Assembly (NCBI RefSeq): GCF_002849855.1
Contig: NZ_CP018618.1
Coordinates: forward strand, 1-64,000
Source: Vibrio azureus
GTDB lineage: Bacteria > Pseudomonadota > Gammaproteobacteria > Enterobacterales > Vibrionaceae
Direction of reading: 5' to 3'
Length of the DNA stretch: 64,000 bases
The notes beneath the pieces were generated by a model, which ran no database searches, was not told the DNA's origin, and worked only from the letters and a program-made list of their open reading frames with translations. Position 1 is the first letter of the stretch, and every line of letters starts with the position of its first letter. The position numbers and the translations under genes are program-made. Below are positions 34,906 through 44,031 of this stretch, piece by piece.

Positions 34906-35369
34906 AGTTTGGGGGCTATTTTTCTGACAACTATTTACCTGATATATATAAATTAATTTTATTAATATCGGTGGAAAACTAAGGTCGAAACTATTTTGAT
35001 AGGGTGCATCAGGATGATGCGTGTCAAACAGGGGGGGGGACAACTCAAATGTGACCGACTTTAGTCCCGCTTCTTGAGCATCTTTAAAGACAAACCACCA
35101 TTTTTTTCTGCCACATCCATTGCTTGTTCAGATTTCAACTAAGTCAAAATCTGCTGTCCGACATGTGCACCTTTTTGCACATTAGCACAAATTTGTAAAT
35201 AGAAAATTGAGATGAAACAAAAGAGGGTGTTGATAAAACCTAAATTTCAATCTTTATTGTTATGAATCCCTATAAGTGTAACGTCAGTTTTAGTGATTGA
35301 TGTCTACGGTTGTGTAGCTAAACGAAGCCAAAACTTAATTCTTGTAGGATTCGTATCTTCTTTATAGGT
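34906..35369. other. Stretch between the kinase gene and the IS
   Basis: I see no complete gene. A minus-strand open frame runs in from about 35130 (CGRKKWWFVFKDAQEAG) in phase with the kinase but has no start of its own. It may be the end of a lost gene. The kinase promoter is probably close to 34906-35000. Confidence 0.3.
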
Positions 35370-35387
35370 TTAGTTGAAGTGGTATTG
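35370..35387. repeat. Left target-site duplication of the IS
   Basis: TTAGTTGAAGTGGTATTG is identical to 37132-37149. Such long duplications are characteristic of IS1202-type elements. Confidence 0.85.
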
Positions 35388-37131
35388 TGTGATTACCGAG
35401 GGAGGTTGACGGTTTAATTACCGAAGGACTCTGTCATAGTCTTATTAATAGTAGTCAACTATGACAGTTCTGCTCTTATTCGATAATTGATGCCTCGGCA
35501 CGAGCTTCCCGTAACTCTCTTGTATTCAGCTTTTCTTCAAGCCAGATGTTCCTTACTGTTGAGTGACTAATCGAGATGTTAAATCGCTTTCTCATCTCAC
35601 CACTGATCCTGATCGATGTTAGATGAGGTAATTTGAGCGTTAATGAGATGACGACATTTCGAGTCTTCTCATCGATGCGGATACTGTGCCTTGGTTGGCC
35701 ATACATACGTTTCAAAGCTAATGGACCGTGTGCTTCGAGAAGTTGACGGTTGTTGTGAATGCTTTTGACAGAGCAACCGCTCTGCCGAGCAGCTTCTCTC
35801 ACATTTCCTAACTCCTTGGCAAGTTCAATAGCATCGAGCTTTTTCTGAACTTCTTCCCCGTATTCTTTCCTAGAGCTAGGCTCAACAAGCTCTTTAATGG
35901 ACAGCTCTCGGTCAGCAAAGTAAGCGGTGAAGTTCCCATCAAGTTGCTTACGTAGCTCAACTTGTTGACTCACGATAGAGTGCCTTAACGGAGAGGTAAT
36001 TTGGTACATTGCGTTACCATAACTGAAGGTATGGTCCCGACGGATTTTTCGATATTCTTTTTGGATACATATCGCATCGAGGTTTAGGTGTTTCGGAACG
36101 GGCCTATGTTCCGAGCGCACCTGCTTAGCGTTGACGGTGAGGGTTGTCGCCCAATAGTCAGGGATGAAAGTGTTTTGCAGGTAATCATTTGCGCTATTCA
36201 TATCGGTGACCCCCGCCAGTCTTAACTCAGGGACGAGACGATCTTGGAACGTATCGAAGGCGTGTTCGATACGCCCTTTTCCTTGGGGGGAGTTGGCAAA
36301 AATAATTTCTATACCAAGCTCTTCGCAGGCTCGTTGCATCTGAGAGAAGTGGCAGCGTTTTGGTCCACCAAAGATACCCGCTCTATCAACATAAAGCGTC
36401 TTAAAAAGCCCCTTTTTTTCGATATAAGCCTTCATTACTTTGAGGCACCCTTCCGTAGTTTCTGAAGGAAAGAACTCCGCATGAACGTCACTGGTTGCGT
36501 CATCAATCATAGCGATAAGGCAGGATTTTTTGTCCCCGAACCAAAGGTGAGTGCTGCCGTCCATTTGCAGCATTAAGCCTTCTGCCTCCATGCGCTCTCG
36601 TCGTCTTCTTACTTTGGAGCGGCGATGTTTAGCTCGTTTTACATGATGGATTTCGTGCGCCCAGGTACGAAGTGTCTCTCGCTTTACTTTGATGCCTTCA
36701 AACACTTCCAGCATGTCTGCCATATGAAGCATGTTAAAGTCGTAATACTTGGCTTTTATCAGAGCTTGAACTTGCTTCTTTAAGGTCACGGGGATTTTAT
36801 TAGCGGGTGCTCTTCCTGTGTTGCCATGAACAACGAAACGAATACCATCGGTACGGTATCGTCTGAGGTAACGTTCAATGGTTCGGGGGGATTTATTGAG
36901 CAGTTTCGAGGCATTGAGAATAGAGATTTTGTTAAGTGCCACTTTAGCAATGACATCCACGGTAAGCTGGGATTTAGCATCCATAACGATCATCCTATAC
37001 ACCCTTTGACTAATTCACAGTGATAGTCAAAGGATTACGTAAAAAGTAGGACCGTCAATTTCCCTCGGTAATTAGGCTAACGACAAAGTCGCTTGGTAGT
37101 TAAGGTACGACAGAATCGCTTGGTGATCACA
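35388..37131 (-). mobile_element. Intact insertion sequence of the IS1202/ISNCY type
   Basis: The 1744-bp element has related ends: TGTGATTACCGAGGGAGG at the left, and TGTGATCACCAAGCGATT read inward from the right. Sub-terminal repeats of the TAATTACCGA/TCGGTAATTA type lie just inside. A single transposase gene fills the centre. A matching 18-bp duplication flanks the element, showing a recent, unrearranged insertion. Confidence 0.85.
35476..37002 (-). CDS. tnp: DDE transposase of the IS1202/ISNCY type
   Basis: The 508-aa protein starts with a helix-turn-helix (about 30-55, NASKLLNKSPRTIERYLRRY). The RNase-H-like catalytic core shows Asp in LQMDGSTHLWFG, Asp in TLYVDRAGIFGG and Glu in GRIEHAFDTFQDR. 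A further helix-turn-helix-rich C-terminal region follows (ARQSGCSVKSIHNNRQLL). The gene appears intact. The first in-frame start is at 37002; MDAKSQL at 36984 is an alternative. Confidence 0.88.
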   Translation of the reverse strand: MYRMIVMDAKSQLTVDVIAKVALNKISILNASKLLNKSPRTIERYLRRYRTDGIRFVVHGNTGRAPANKIPVTLKKQVQALIKAKYYDFNMLHMADMLEVFEGIKVKRETLRTWAHEIHHVKRAKHRRSKVRRRRERMEAEGLMLQMDGSTHLWFGDKKSCLIAMIDDATSDVHAEFFPSETTEGCLKVMKAYIEKKGLFKTLYVDRAGIFGGPKRCHFSQMQRACEELGIEIIFANSPQGKGRIEHAFDTFQDRLVPELRLAGVTDMNSANDYLQNTFIPDYWATTLTVNAKQVRSEHRPVPKHLNLDAICIQKEYRKIRRDHTFSYGNAMYQITSPLRHSIVSQQVELRKQLDGNFTAYFADRELSIKELVEPSSRKEYGEEVQKKLDAIELAKELGNVREAARQSGCSVKSIHNNRQLLEAHGPLALKRMYGQPRHSIRIDEKTRNVVISLTLKLPHLTSIRISGEMRKRFNISISHSTVRNIWLEEKLNTRELREARAEASIIE

Positions 37132-37149
37132 TTAGTTGAAGTGGTATTG
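37132..37149. repeat. Right target-site duplication of the IS
   Basis: This is an identical 18-bp copy of 35370-35387, immediately outside the right end of the element. Confidence 0.85.
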
Positions 37150-37517
37150 GCAAACTCATTTATGCCCCTTTTCCATTTAGAGCTTTTACTCATACGCATT
37201 TTATTAGTTCTATTTTGACTTAGTAAAACTAATTTGAAAAGCCAACCTTTTAAGCGAACAATAAAACCCTAAAAAGCAGATTACCTATTACTATTAATTT
37301 GTGACTCATCTCATATTTTTAGTCTGTTTTACGAAATTGCACCTCAGTCTAAATAACAGGTCACTTCGTCACTATGACTACATCGAACTAACAACTTGAA
37401 TAGCCATTAACTCTTATACACTAGGCCATTTAGGTAAAGTGTCTTCTGGTATCAATTAAGTTGTTTAAAATTATGATGTTACCATGTCTTGTTAAGCATC
37501 AGTTAAACAGGAACGGC
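37150..37517. other. Upstream region of the T6SS effector module
   Basis: This AT-rich stretch has no convincing gene. It should hold the promoter of the DUF6484 gene; TTGACT at about 37215 is a possible -35 element, but no clear -10 partner stands out. Confidence 0.35.
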
Positions 37518-37973
37518 ATGACGATGTCAAATAACAATGACCTTACAATAGAAGTTAATTCTCGAATAGGATGGATAAGTGAAATTCACCCAGACTTAAC
37601 CCGAGTTAAAATTGACTTTGAATCTAACCCTTTTGGTGAACCAATATGGGGCACTTTAGGACGAGCGTTCTCTAAATCCGATATAGAGTTAGCCATTGAT
37701 AATAAACTGGACTGTCGTGTTGATTTTTTTGGCGGTGATATCAGCCTTCCCACCATCCTAGATATTTATACCTCCCTTCTAAAAAAAGAACAAATTGTCT
37801 TCCGTGCCGAGCGGATGCGCATTGAAGGCGATGAGGAGCTGACATTACGTTCAGGAGATACCCAAATCACAATGACGGCCAAAAACGGCACCATAAAAAC
37901 TGAAGCAAAACACATCAACAGCATGGCTGAAAGAACTCAAAAGATTCAAGCCAAGAAAGTCAGTTTAAATTAA
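37518..37973 (+). CDS. DUF6484-type T6SS accessory protein
   Basis: The 151-aa protein begins MTMSNNNDL. A GWISEIHPDLTRVKIDFESN region of OB-like character is typical of DUF6484 proteins, which sit beside T6SS VgrG/PAAR effector genes. The C-terminal part (ELTLRSGDTQITMTAKNGTI) looks like a short beta-repeat as in VgrG spikes. AGGA lies 5 nt before the ATG. It precedes the large effector by 19 bp and is probably its adaptor or loading factor; function inferred from context. Confidence 0.65.
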   Translation: MTMSNNNDLTIEVNSRIGWISEIHPDLTRVKIDFESNPFGEPIWGTLGRAFSKSDIELAIDNKLDCRVDFFGGDISLPTILDIYTSLLKKEQIVFRAERMRIEGDEELTLRSGDTQITMTAKNGTIKTEAKHINSMAERTQKIQAKKVSLN

Positions 37974-37992
37974 TTAAGAAGAGAGAATAGGC

Positions 37993-40900
37993 ATGGCCGT
38001 AACGATTGCAGCAAATGGATTAAGTATTGTACACAAAGGCTCTGGGGGAGAGGCGAACGCATCGGTCCCTGATGTGTGCTTAACCAAAGTTGGTAAGCCT
38101 GTTGTGCCTATTCCCTATGGTAATAACGCTAAATCATCTGACTTAGTTGATGGTTCAACAACGGTTTTCGCTGACGGTGGCAATAGTATCGCTCTACAAG
38201 GTAGTAAATTTAGTAAGAGTACCGGAGATGCAGGAGGCGATAAAAAAGGGGTGAGTTCTGGCACCATTGAAGCAGAAGCTCAGTTTGTCACCTCTTCACC
38301 CACCGTTCTTATTGAAGGCAAAGGCGTGGCACGCCAAACAGACCAAATGACAATGAATAAGGCCAATACCATGTGTTTTGGTGTTCAAAACCCGTCAGTG
38401 AGTGTGGATGAAGATTTAGAAGAAACACACGATTTAGAGGTTTCCATTCGTTACCCTAACGGAAAGCGCTTAACGAATGCCCCTTTTGAGCTGATTAACG
38501 AAGCGGGTGCTGTTGTTGGCTCTGGTACTCTTGACGGTCAAGGCAAAGCCACTGTGACAGGACTTAAACCGGACAAAGTGAAGTTGGTCGCAGAAGAAAG
38601 TCAAGATGACTTGGTACTCAAACCCCTTCGCCGAGATAACCCTCATTATCAAGAATCAGTATCAGATGAAGATTTCTTTGAACTAGCGACAAAAGGCCAA
38701 CGTGGATTCTGGCAGCCAACTCGTGTGGATACCCATGGTACTGCATGGGGTTGTATGGGAACAAACTTGAGTGAAGACAAATTTTTTCAAGACATCATTG
38801 AAACAGAGATAAAAATGCACTTTTCGCATTTTTATGCATCTAATGAGTATGACTTTGATAAAGTATGCGCTTCTGCGTTGTGCCACCTCCGTCAACCGCT
38901 TCCTCATACTACCGAGGCTTTGTTAGCTAGAACCATGCCTCATGCTCTTGAAGAAGGCGACATACTCTCTACTATTTTGTGTTTAGACCCTCGTGAGACT
39001 TCAGATCGTATGTTGGCCTATATACGAGGGCTTGGGCAGGGTAACCCGAAAAGTTATCTTGAACGTTATGATTGGGAAGCGGCCAAAAAAACTATGAATA
39101 AGCATTTTGAGTCCTTAGACAAAAAAGTGCGAGACCGTGTTTCCTATCTTCGTGATGAAGCTCGTAAGGAATACGCACATTTAGAAGATATTTTGAATGA
39201 GCATCTTAATAAGCTCGATGCTTATTCGAAAGCGAAATCGGAACTTATATCTAACACATTCAATAAGTTAAAATCTAAAGCTACAAAAATTCTTGATGAT
39301 ATAGAGAACGTTAAAGTTAATAATGACGAAGGACTTGTCTCAACAGAGAGCCGAGAAGTTACCTCAGTGGTAAACGCCATACCAGAAGTAAGTGTTGCGC
39401 TGCCTGCTCCTGAAAAAATAGCAGGGGTAATACAAGATAAGATCCCAATTTACCCTGTTCGCTATGGCTATGCAAATGTATTTGAAGATCCAATGCCCGC
39501 TCAGGCTCCGCCAACAATGATTGAAATGTCTCAAGCATCAAGCTTAAAAGAGACGGGAGGGTATATCCTTCGTCTTCTGTGTGAAGGTTGGATCTATATC
39601 AAGGAAGAAGGCGACTCAGGGAAACGTGCTTGCCATATCTTTAAATATCTTCAAACGGAAACGCCTAATGGTGTTTTGGAAAGGTTTGAAAAATATAACT
39701 TTACTAATGGTAAAAATGCCCAAGATGGGCTGACACTAGATACATCATCAGGAAGCGATTTCTACCCTTTTGCCTTTGTTAATGCTCAGACTCAGGAAAT
39801 ATCCATTGCTTATTCCGCACATGAATGGGCAGAGTCAATCATAGATAAAATGAATGAAGACGAAGAGTTTCGTCAAAAAGCGATGCAAAGGGTCGATTTA
39901 ACCTCTTCGCAAACTGATTTTAGTGTTGAAGCGACCGAAGAAAACCTAGGTTCTATGGTCGAAGATTACCGTCCAACGGACAACAAATGGTTTAAGGCCG
40001 AGAAATCAAGTAAGCCGACGGATATGGGGCTTGAACTTTTTACAACTCAAGATAGTTATCCACTCTCCCCTGAGGGAATTGTAGAAACTATGCAAAAAAG
40101 TCATAGTGAAAAGAAAAATGGTGTGCTGGTTGCTCTTTATGATCCAGTTGGTCGACAAGCCGATATCACTTTTTTGCTCACCATGATTTTCACTATAGAA
40201 AAGTCTTATGAAGCAAGCCGCGTTTATCCCAAAACGATTGGAGACATGATTTTACATTTACAAAAAAGTGGGAAAGGAGGGCCTCTAGAGCAATCAATTA
40301 ATAAATATATTAATTTATCTGAACTTAACAAGTTCTACAAAGAAAATAAAACATTTGCTAAAGAGATATCGGACCGAAGAAAAGAGATTTTAAAACTGTA
40401 TTCAGCATTCTCTTACCTGAAGGATGGAGAAGAGGGGTTAGCGGATGGCTCACTTGGCTCTTTGAATGCCTATTTTGAACACTACTTTGATAGCCAAAAT
40501 CCTAAAGATTTAATCAAAGAAATGGAGAAACTGAGCAAAGTGATGAAAGTCACTTTGGAAGGTTTAGAAAGCTCAGAAGAAGGAAAAGAAATAGTCTACT
40601 TTATGGTTAGTGATGAGGCCAGCGGAGGCGCTTATGGGATATTTCAAGATCATCTCAAAGTTATTTTACTTCAATGTCAAGATAATGTGGACTGGGCTGA
40701 CGTCACTAATGTGCTACTTAAAAATACAGCTAATGTATTAGAGTTTGTCTTTTGCTGGGTTAGCTCAATAGCAAAGTATACAAAAGAGGGAACGATAACT
40801 TCTGCGAAAATATTAAGACCAAAACTCTATGGAAAGCTATTATCTTTTATCCCAATAATATTTGAGAAAGGTTATGGAATAAAGGAAATCAAGGGAGAGG

Positions 40901-42504
40901 TGAAGATAACCCTAGATAAGTTAGCAGAAATACTGGCTAAAAATATTGATTCTAAAGGAAAGAATGATCGGCCCATTAAACGAACTCTCTCAGCTCTCGA
41001 TAAAGGAACAAAGCTAATTAATTGGGCAAATGATGAATGGAAACATAAAATGCCACATTTTGAGGAAATAGCCAATAAAGCGAATTTACCTGAAATAGTA
41101 GTACCTAAATTTGGCGGGCGCTATACATCGTTTTCTGCAAATTCAACCTTAGAATTGTTAGGGTCGAGAGTAGATGGTGCAATTTCGATGGTATCCTTGA
41201 AAGCTAACATTGATGTTCTAGTTCAAATAACACAAAATGATAGATTTGATGTAGAGTTGGATCCCGCAACAGGACAGCTTCCCTTTAACTTTATTCTTAA
41301 CTACAGTGACTCTGTAGCCGCTCTTTCTGCAGGTATTACAGATACGATTGGAGTACTTAATTCGCAACTTATTTTCCAGAGAAGATTGTTAAATTCTTTT
41401 AGGTTGTACTGGGCATTAAGAACATACCTACCAAAATTATTGGCAGTATCATCAATCGGTGTAACTAGGCTTTTAACTAAGTCTATTGATGGAAGACTAT
41501 TGGTACTTCAAAAAATCGCAGAAGGACAAGCACTTTCTAGGCTCGTTGCTATTTCAAGTTTAGCCGTCATGGTAACAGCTGGAGTGGGTGTCATAGATGC
41601 TTATGAAACAGGTGATAGAGATGCATTGAATGGGCATATTTACACTATCATGGGTTCCACCTTTGTGCTTGCAGCACCTTTTAGAACGATGCAAAATATT
41701 GCTGTTTCATCGAGACAAGTTCTTTGGCTGTACTTTTTTGCAATGATGTACTTACTGGCAGCAGATAATTACAAAAGAAGGGCACACAAGAGTGATTTTG
41801 AGGAACTCTTGTATAGGTGCTTCTGGGGAAATAGTAATAAATATGCATTTTGGCACTTCGAAAATAGGGGTAAATTTACTATTCCACAAAGGATTGAAAA
41901 GGCAGCTGAATTAGGTGATAATCCGAAATATAAACTAGCACTTGAAATGGAGACTCAAGAGTTTTATAACTACAGTTATATGCCTCGACTTTATGTTGAA
42001 GTTGTAGAGGAGATTTCTAGAACGAGAAAACGCTATAAATATATTTTTACCCTGCCTCATTTTAAATTAGGAGAATCAAACGTTGTAGCCGCAGTTTATA
42101 ATAAAGGTTGGATTGATCCACGTCGCCCTGCGTATCTTCAACAAATTCAAAAAGGAACATTCAAGGTTAACGAAGAAGCTACCAAAGCATTTGCACAAGC
42201 TTTTGCAAAAGCAGAAACGGGCTTAGATTACCATTTCCCTTCCCCTGAAAAGCTTGCAGATCCAGATTATGAGTATCACCTACCATCAGAGTTGACAGTG
42301 CAAGATGTTCTAGCTAACTTCCAAATTATATTCGAGGTAGAGATGGATAATCCAATTGGTTACGATCTCGAACTTCATTGGTATTATGAACAGAGTAAAG
42401 ATCTGACTGTACCTAAGCGAAGGCTAACGAAAGATGGAAGGTTACTGAAAACTTACCTTGGTATGATTGACGGTAAACTTGCAGATTATGAGAGAGATTT
42501 ATGA
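37993..42504 (+). CDS. T6SS effector: PAAR-like (DUF4150) tip fused to a VasX-like pore-forming toxin
   Basis: The 1503-aa protein has three visible parts. Residues 1-130 are a DUF4150 PAAR-like spike tip (VPDVCLTKVGKPVVPIPYGN ... SPTVLIEGKGVARQTDQ). About 145-200 is an Ig-like beta domain. From about 485 comes a VasX/BTH_I2691-type toxin region (IPIYPVRYGY, LLCEGWIYIKEE, VALYDPVGRQADI). The C-terminal third has hydrophobic segments near 1183-1205 and 1244-1258, which could insert into membranes. It overlaps the next gene by 4 bp, as effector-immunity pairs do. I see no T6SS structural genes, so it would depend on a chromosomal T6SS. Confidence 0.78.
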   Translation: MAVTIAANGLSIVHKGSGGEANASVPDVCLTKVGKPVVPIPYGNNAKSSDLVDGSTTVFADGGNSIALQGSKFSKSTGDAGGDKKGVSSGTIEAEAQFVTSSPTVLIEGKGVARQTDQMTMNKANTMCFGVQNPSVSVDEDLEETHDLEVSIRYPNGKRLTNAPFELINEAGAVVGSGTLDGQGKATVTGLKPDKVKLVAEESQDDLVLKPLRRDNPHYQESVSDEDFFELATKGQRGFWQPTRVDTHGTAWGCMGTNLSEDKFFQDIIETEIKMHFSHFYASNEYDFDKVCASALCHLRQPLPHTTEALLARTMPHALEEGDILSTILCLDPRETSDRMLAYIRGLGQGNPKSYLERYDWEAAKKTMNKHFESLDKKVRDRVSYLRDEARKEYAHLEDILNEHLNKLDAYSKAKSELISNTFNKLKSKATKILDDIENVKVNNDEGLVSTESREVTSVVNAIPEVSVALPAPEKIAGVIQDKIPIYPVRYGYANVFEDPMPAQAPPTMIEMSQASSLKETGGYILRLLCEGWIYIKEEGDSGKRACHIFKYLQTETPNGVLERFEKYNFTNGKNAQDGLTLDTSSGSDFYPFAFVNAQTQEISIAYSAHEWAESIIDKMNEDEEFRQKAMQRVDLTSSQTDFSVEATEENLGSMVEDYRPTDNKWFKAEKSSKPTDMGLELFTTQDSYPLSPEGIVETMQKSHSEKKNGVLVALYDPVGRQADITFLLTMIFTIEKSYEASRVYPKTIGDMILHLQKSGKGGPLEQSINKYINLSELNKFYKENKTFAKEISDRRKEILKLYSAFSYLKDGEEGLADGSLGSLNAYFEHYFDSQNPKDLIKEMEKLSKVMKVTLEGLESSEEGKEIVYFMVSDEASGGAYGIFQDHLKVILLQCQDNVDWADVTNVLLKNTANVLEFVFCWVSSIAKYTKEGTITSAKILRPKLYGKLLSFIPIIFEKGYGIKEIKGEVKITLDKLAEILAKNIDSKGKNDRPIKRTLSALDKGTKLINWANDEWKHKMPHFEEIANKANLPEIVVPKFGGRYTSFSANSTLELLGSRVDGAISMVSLKANIDVLVQITQNDRFDVELDPATGQLPFNFILNYSDSVAALSAGITDTIGVLNSQLIFQRRLLNSFRLYWALRTYLPKLLAVSSIGVTRLLTKSIDGRLLVLQKIAEGQALSRLVAISSLAVMVTAGVGVIDAYETGDRDALNGHIYTIMGSTFVLAAPFRTMQNIAVSSRQVLWLYFFAMMYLLAADNYKRRAHKSDFEELLYRCFWGNSNKYAFWHFENRGKFTIPQRIEKAAELGDNPKYKLALEMETQEFYNYSYMPRLYVEVVEEISRTRKRYKYIFTLPHFKLGESNVVAAVYNKGWIDPRRPAYLQQIQKGTFKVNEEATKAFAQAFAKAETGLDYHFPSPEKLADPDYEYHLPSELTVQDVLANFQIIFEVEMDNPIGYDLELHWYYEQSKDLTVPKRRLTKDGRLLKTYLGMIDGKLADYERDL

Positions 42505-43454
42505 TAAATAACAATAATGATGATAAGTTATTCATTAGATCCAAATATGCTCAAAAACTTATTAATGGCAGAGACTTTTTTTTACAGCAAAAAAATATAG
42601 GGCCGGAAGAAGAGCCTCTTGAGCCATTTATGCGTGTTACAGATGACATACTTTGTGTTCGTGAACACAGGTATAATATACGCTCTGTATATATAATCCC
42701 ATTTGTTATAGCGTGGTGGATAATCTTAATATACGCAGTTAATGGGATAGGTTTGGATTCAGCATCTATTAATACAGGAATGGAAAGACTAGTCCAGTAT
42801 GAAGAGATGCAAGATGAAGGAAGATATTTTAGTAGTTACAAGACTAGAGACTATAATTATTATAAATTGATATTCGGAGAAGAAAAAAACTACTCTCTTT
42901 TCCGATTTATTAAAGCGGTCCACTTGTATGGTGGGGAAGGGATACGTGAGCATGTGAAAGGTATGCTTATAATTACATCTATCGTAGCAATCATTACATT
43001 ATATCTTACTTTTTTTCTAATAAAATCACCAAGGCCTGCTGATATTTATTTTGATCGTAGGCGAAAAATTGTTTATACGTGGGGTCTAGGTCGTTTAGCA
43101 GCTTGTCGGTTTGAGAATTTGGGTTTTTTAGAGAAAAGCACAGGTGTTACTTTCTATCTTTACGGAGATAAAAGGAATGATCACGGAAATTATGATCTGA
43201 TCCGTATGAAAGTACAGCCGACAGGTGGTATAATTCTTAATTCAGAAGAAGGAAATAACTATTTTCTTCAGCAAATATTCAACTTTATGGAATTTGGTAA
43301 AAGCTCACTTATTACTGGAGATACCTTTAAGAGAAGTCAGCCTAAAACATATGTTTTCAATGATAAGAAACCAGAACCATTCGAAGAAAGACTAAAAGAT
43401 ATTCTAGAACAAGAACATATTCTTCCTAAATTATATCGCCATCTAAAAGAATAA
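42501..43454 (+). CDS. Candidate immunity protein for the T6SS effector
   Basis: The 317-aa membrane protein has spans at about 66-84 (SVYIIPFVIAWWIILIYAVN) and 154-173 (MLIITSIVAIITLYLTFFLI), followed by a beta-rich domain (RPADIYFDRRRKIVYTWGLG). It overlaps the effector by ATGA. Immunity proteins of pore-forming T6SS toxins are inner-membrane proteins encoded immediately downstream. The fold recalls DUF6708-like proteins, but I cannot confirm that. Confidence 0.6.
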   Translation: MINNNNDDKLFIRSKYAQKLINGRDFFLQQKNIGPEEEPLEPFMRVTDDILCVREHRYNIRSVYIIPFVIAWWIILIYAVNGIGLDSASINTGMERLVQYEEMQDEGRYFSSYKTRDYNYYKLIFGEEKNYSLFRFIKAVHLYGGEGIREHVKGMLIITSIVAIITLYLTFFLIKSPRPADIYFDRRRKIVYTWGLGRLAACRFENLGFLEKSTGVTFYLYGDKRNDHGNYDLIRMKVQPTGGIILNSEEGNNYFLQQIFNFMEFGKSSLITGDTFKRSQPKTYVFNDKKPEPFEERLKDILEQEHILPKLYRHLKE

Positions 43455-43495
43455 CTGAGCATTAGATACTTTAAGTCCACAGTTTTACTGTGGGC

Positions 43496-43801
43496 TTAAC
43501 TACTAATCTTAAATGTTAAAGCGAATCTATATGGATTTTCCATATTAAAACTTATCCATGAGCCTTTAGCTTTAGATTTTTTGAAACTGATTTTTGTCCA
43601 AAAGTATGCCGAAGGGGCATGGAACACGAAAAATGCCCCAAAACTAGTTAGACTAAATAATCCATACATGTTGAGGGCGTGCGTTTTTCCTACAAAACCT
43701 AATACCAATTCCATGGCAGATTTACCTACCATCTTTAGTCTTTTTTGTATATCTACACAGTTTATTAATGGTTTGTTTTTTATATCTTGGATAACATACA
43801 T
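43496..43801 (-). CDS. Possible small minus-strand gene or relic with a Vibrio-type peptide motif
   Basis: A 101-aa frame contains GAFFVFHAPSAYFWTKI. A second copy of the motif (GAFFVFYAPSAHFWTEI) is encoded at 62337-62394, also on the minus strand. Two of the differences between copies are synonymous and two are His/Tyr swaps, which hints that the strand is or was translated. No Shine-Dalgarno or known family. Confidence 0.3.
   Translation of the reverse strand: MYVIQDIKNKPLINCVDIQKRLKMVGKSAMELVLGFVGKTHALNMYGLFSLTSFGAFFVFHAPSAYFWTKISFKKSKAKGSWISFNMENPYRFALTFKISS
43596..43640. repeat. Dispersed 45-bp repeat, copy A
   Basis: 40 of 45 positions match 62350-62394. It contains a hairpin GGGGCAT ... 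ATGCCCC. It lies inside the possible small frame at 43496-43801. Confidence 0.7.
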
Positions 43802-43814
43802 TGTTAAAAAATGA

Positions 43815-44031
43815 TAACACGCTGGCGCGATTTATGTGCGGTAGAGTAAAAAATCTCGATGTATTTTCTTAAATCTTTAGCGTCTTATGATAAATTAATC
43901 GGAAGTTGTGGAGCCAGCTCAAGAAGATGTTGATCTAATTGAAGACTATAACTATAGACCTGATTTACTAAGGTTCAATAGCGGATATTAAACAAGTAAG
44001 GAATATAATTACATGATAGGTTGCGATTTTT
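43815..44031. other. Short intergenic stretch between the minus-strand relic and the next membrane-protein gene
   Basis: No gene seen. The region is AT-rich and should hold the promoter of the membrane protein at 44032. Confidence 0.3.

Noticed and set aside
35060..35130. Short minus-strand frame considered as a transposase end
   Set aside because: No recognisable catalytic motif or inverted repeat; cannot be assigned.
43581..43814. 77-codon plus-strand frame
   Set aside because: The minus strand shows the conserved peptide shared with the second repeat copy; the plus-strand frame has no ribosome site.
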